64,000 bases of DNA, taken from NCBI GenBank assembly GCA_016192455.1, contig JACPUC010000029.1:175975-239974 (forward strand). Direction: 5' to 3'. This DNA is from Candidatus Tectimicrobiota bacterium. Lineage in GTDB: Bacteria > JACPUC01. Positions 63,397 to 64,000 of this stretch are shown here, piece after piece. The first letter of the stretch is position 1. Every line of letters begins with the position of its first letter. Made by a program: the position numbers and the translations under genes. The notes under the pieces were generated by a model, which was given only the letters and a program-made list of their open reading frames with translations, did not search any database and was not told where the DNA came from.

Positions 63397-64000
63397 TCAC
63401 TGCGCGTTGGCGGCAGGAGCGCCGAGCGCTCGCTCGAAGAGGCGCTCGATGCTCTGGCGGTGCCGGGTGCTGAAGGACCCGCCGGCCTCGGTGGAAAGGG
63501 ACGGGGGAGCGGGCGACAGCCCATCGCCGTGGCAGGCAGCGCAGTCGCTGACCATGAGGAGGCGATCAATCTCGTCGCGCTGGAAGGGGCGCGCCCCGGA
63601 CGGCACGAGATCGAGGAGCTGCTTGCCCGTCTGGTCAACAAGCTTGTCGAGGGGCGGCAGGCGGAGCGGCGGGTCCGCCGGCGGTTGCTCGGAAGCCGGC
63701 GTGGGACTCGTCCCTGCAAGATAGAGGCTGCGATCGCCGTAGGCGCTCGGCCCCTGCGAGATGGGAGGAGGGACGCGGGCGCCCGGGGCAGCTTCCTGGT
63801 AGCCGTCGCCGAGACCGAGGGCCTTCCCTGAGCTGTGGCAGTCGGTGCAGTCGCGCGCCAGGCGGGTGATGCTGTGCGGCTGCACGGGTCGCATGGCGAG
63901 GCCGGGGAGGCCGGCGGCGGTCTTGAAGACCTGTCCGGAGGCCCGCGTCGCCCCCTGCCGGTCGCGGTGGCTGAAGAACGTCTGGTAGAGCGGCACGAAG
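63397..64000 (-). CDS. C-terminal part of a c-type cytochrome (partial, runs off the window)
   Basis: About 200 residues are visible, in a frame still open at the window edge. Two heme motifs are seen, CTDCH and CAACH. A Pro-rich linker lies between them (APGARVPPPISQGPSAYG type). The C-terminus is ERALGAPAANAQ. The spacing between hemes is wide, unlike the compact multiheme proteins at 15-30 kb. More hemes may lie beyond the window. Its closeness to polA looks accidental. Confidence 0.7.
   Translation of the reverse strand, partial: FVPLYQTFFSHRDRQGATRASGQVFKTAAGLPGLAMRPVQPHSITRLARDCTDCHSSGKALGLGDGYQEAAPGARVPPPISQGPSAYGDRSLYLAGTSPTPASEQPPADPPLRLPPLDKLVDQTGKQLLDLVPSGARPFQRDEIDRLLMVSDCAACHGDGLSPAPPSLSTEAGGSFSTRHRQSIERLFERALGAPAANAQ

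Overview
This 64 kb window is GC-rich bacterial DNA that is gene-dense on both strands. At least seven complete multiheme c-type cytochromes, a PxxKW-family cysteine-rich protein, an MtrB/decaheme pair, a CbcL-like fusion and a probable selenoprotein point to an uncultivated anaerobic or facultative lineage near Desulfobacterota, Geobacter-like groups or NC10/Rokubacteria. I cannot place it more precisely from sequence alone.

Layout. 1-4.4 kb: the end of a hydrolase-like gene, tRNA-Arg(CCG), a membrane-anchored metallopeptidase, a DUF445 protein and an acyl-CoA ligase. 4.5-13.4 kb: a leftward catabolic cluster with an ACMSD-type amidohydrolase, a Crp/Fnr regulator, an ABC substrate-binding protein, a NicX-like dihydroxypyridine dioxygenase, two ferritin-like diiron proteins and a molybdenum hydroxylase large subunit. 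Together they look like oxidative attack on a (hetero)aromatic ring. 13.7-30.7 kb: an extracellular electron transfer region holding an MtrB-like barrel, a decaheme lipoprotein, a 12-heme NapC-like protein, an 11-heme/cytochrome b fusion, a Rieske/cytochrome b/nonaheme complex, octaheme and tetraheme cytochromes and an OmcA/MtrC-type decaheme protein. These carry 64 c-heme motifs. The last gene has a candidate Crp/Fnr-controlled promoter and a long structured leader.

31-42.4 kb: rhomboid protease, matrixin-like secreted protease, DUF1848 radical-SAM-like protein, PxxKW protein, a MetE-like methyltransferase with an in-frame TGA at the zinc-ligand cysteine followed by a SECIS-like hairpin, a hydroxycinnamoyl-CoA hydratase/lyase, a frameshifted Kef antiporter, a second acyl-CoA ligase and a small secreted protein. 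43-53.6 kb: amino-sugar genes, with two glmS paralogues (one with Ser in place of the catalytic Cys1), a GlmU-like protein and a beta-helix acyltransferase. Both glmS 3' ends are followed by AT-richer acquired DNA: a mini-island bounded by a 32-bp direct repeat of the glmS end, and a restriction-modification pair. 53.6-64 kb: housekeeping genes (UvrD/PcrA, GatC, GatB, ClC, holin-like protein, DNA polymerase I) and the end of another c-type cytochrome.

Working together: the aromatic-catabolism genes (two ligases, hydratase/lyase, dioxygenase, Mo-hydroxylase) would feed electrons into the quinone pool. The Rieske/cyt b/nonaheme complex and the CbcL-like protein would take electrons from quinol, and the periplasmic and outer-membrane cytochromes would pass them to the cell surface. 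This chain is inferred from families and gene order, not demonstrated.
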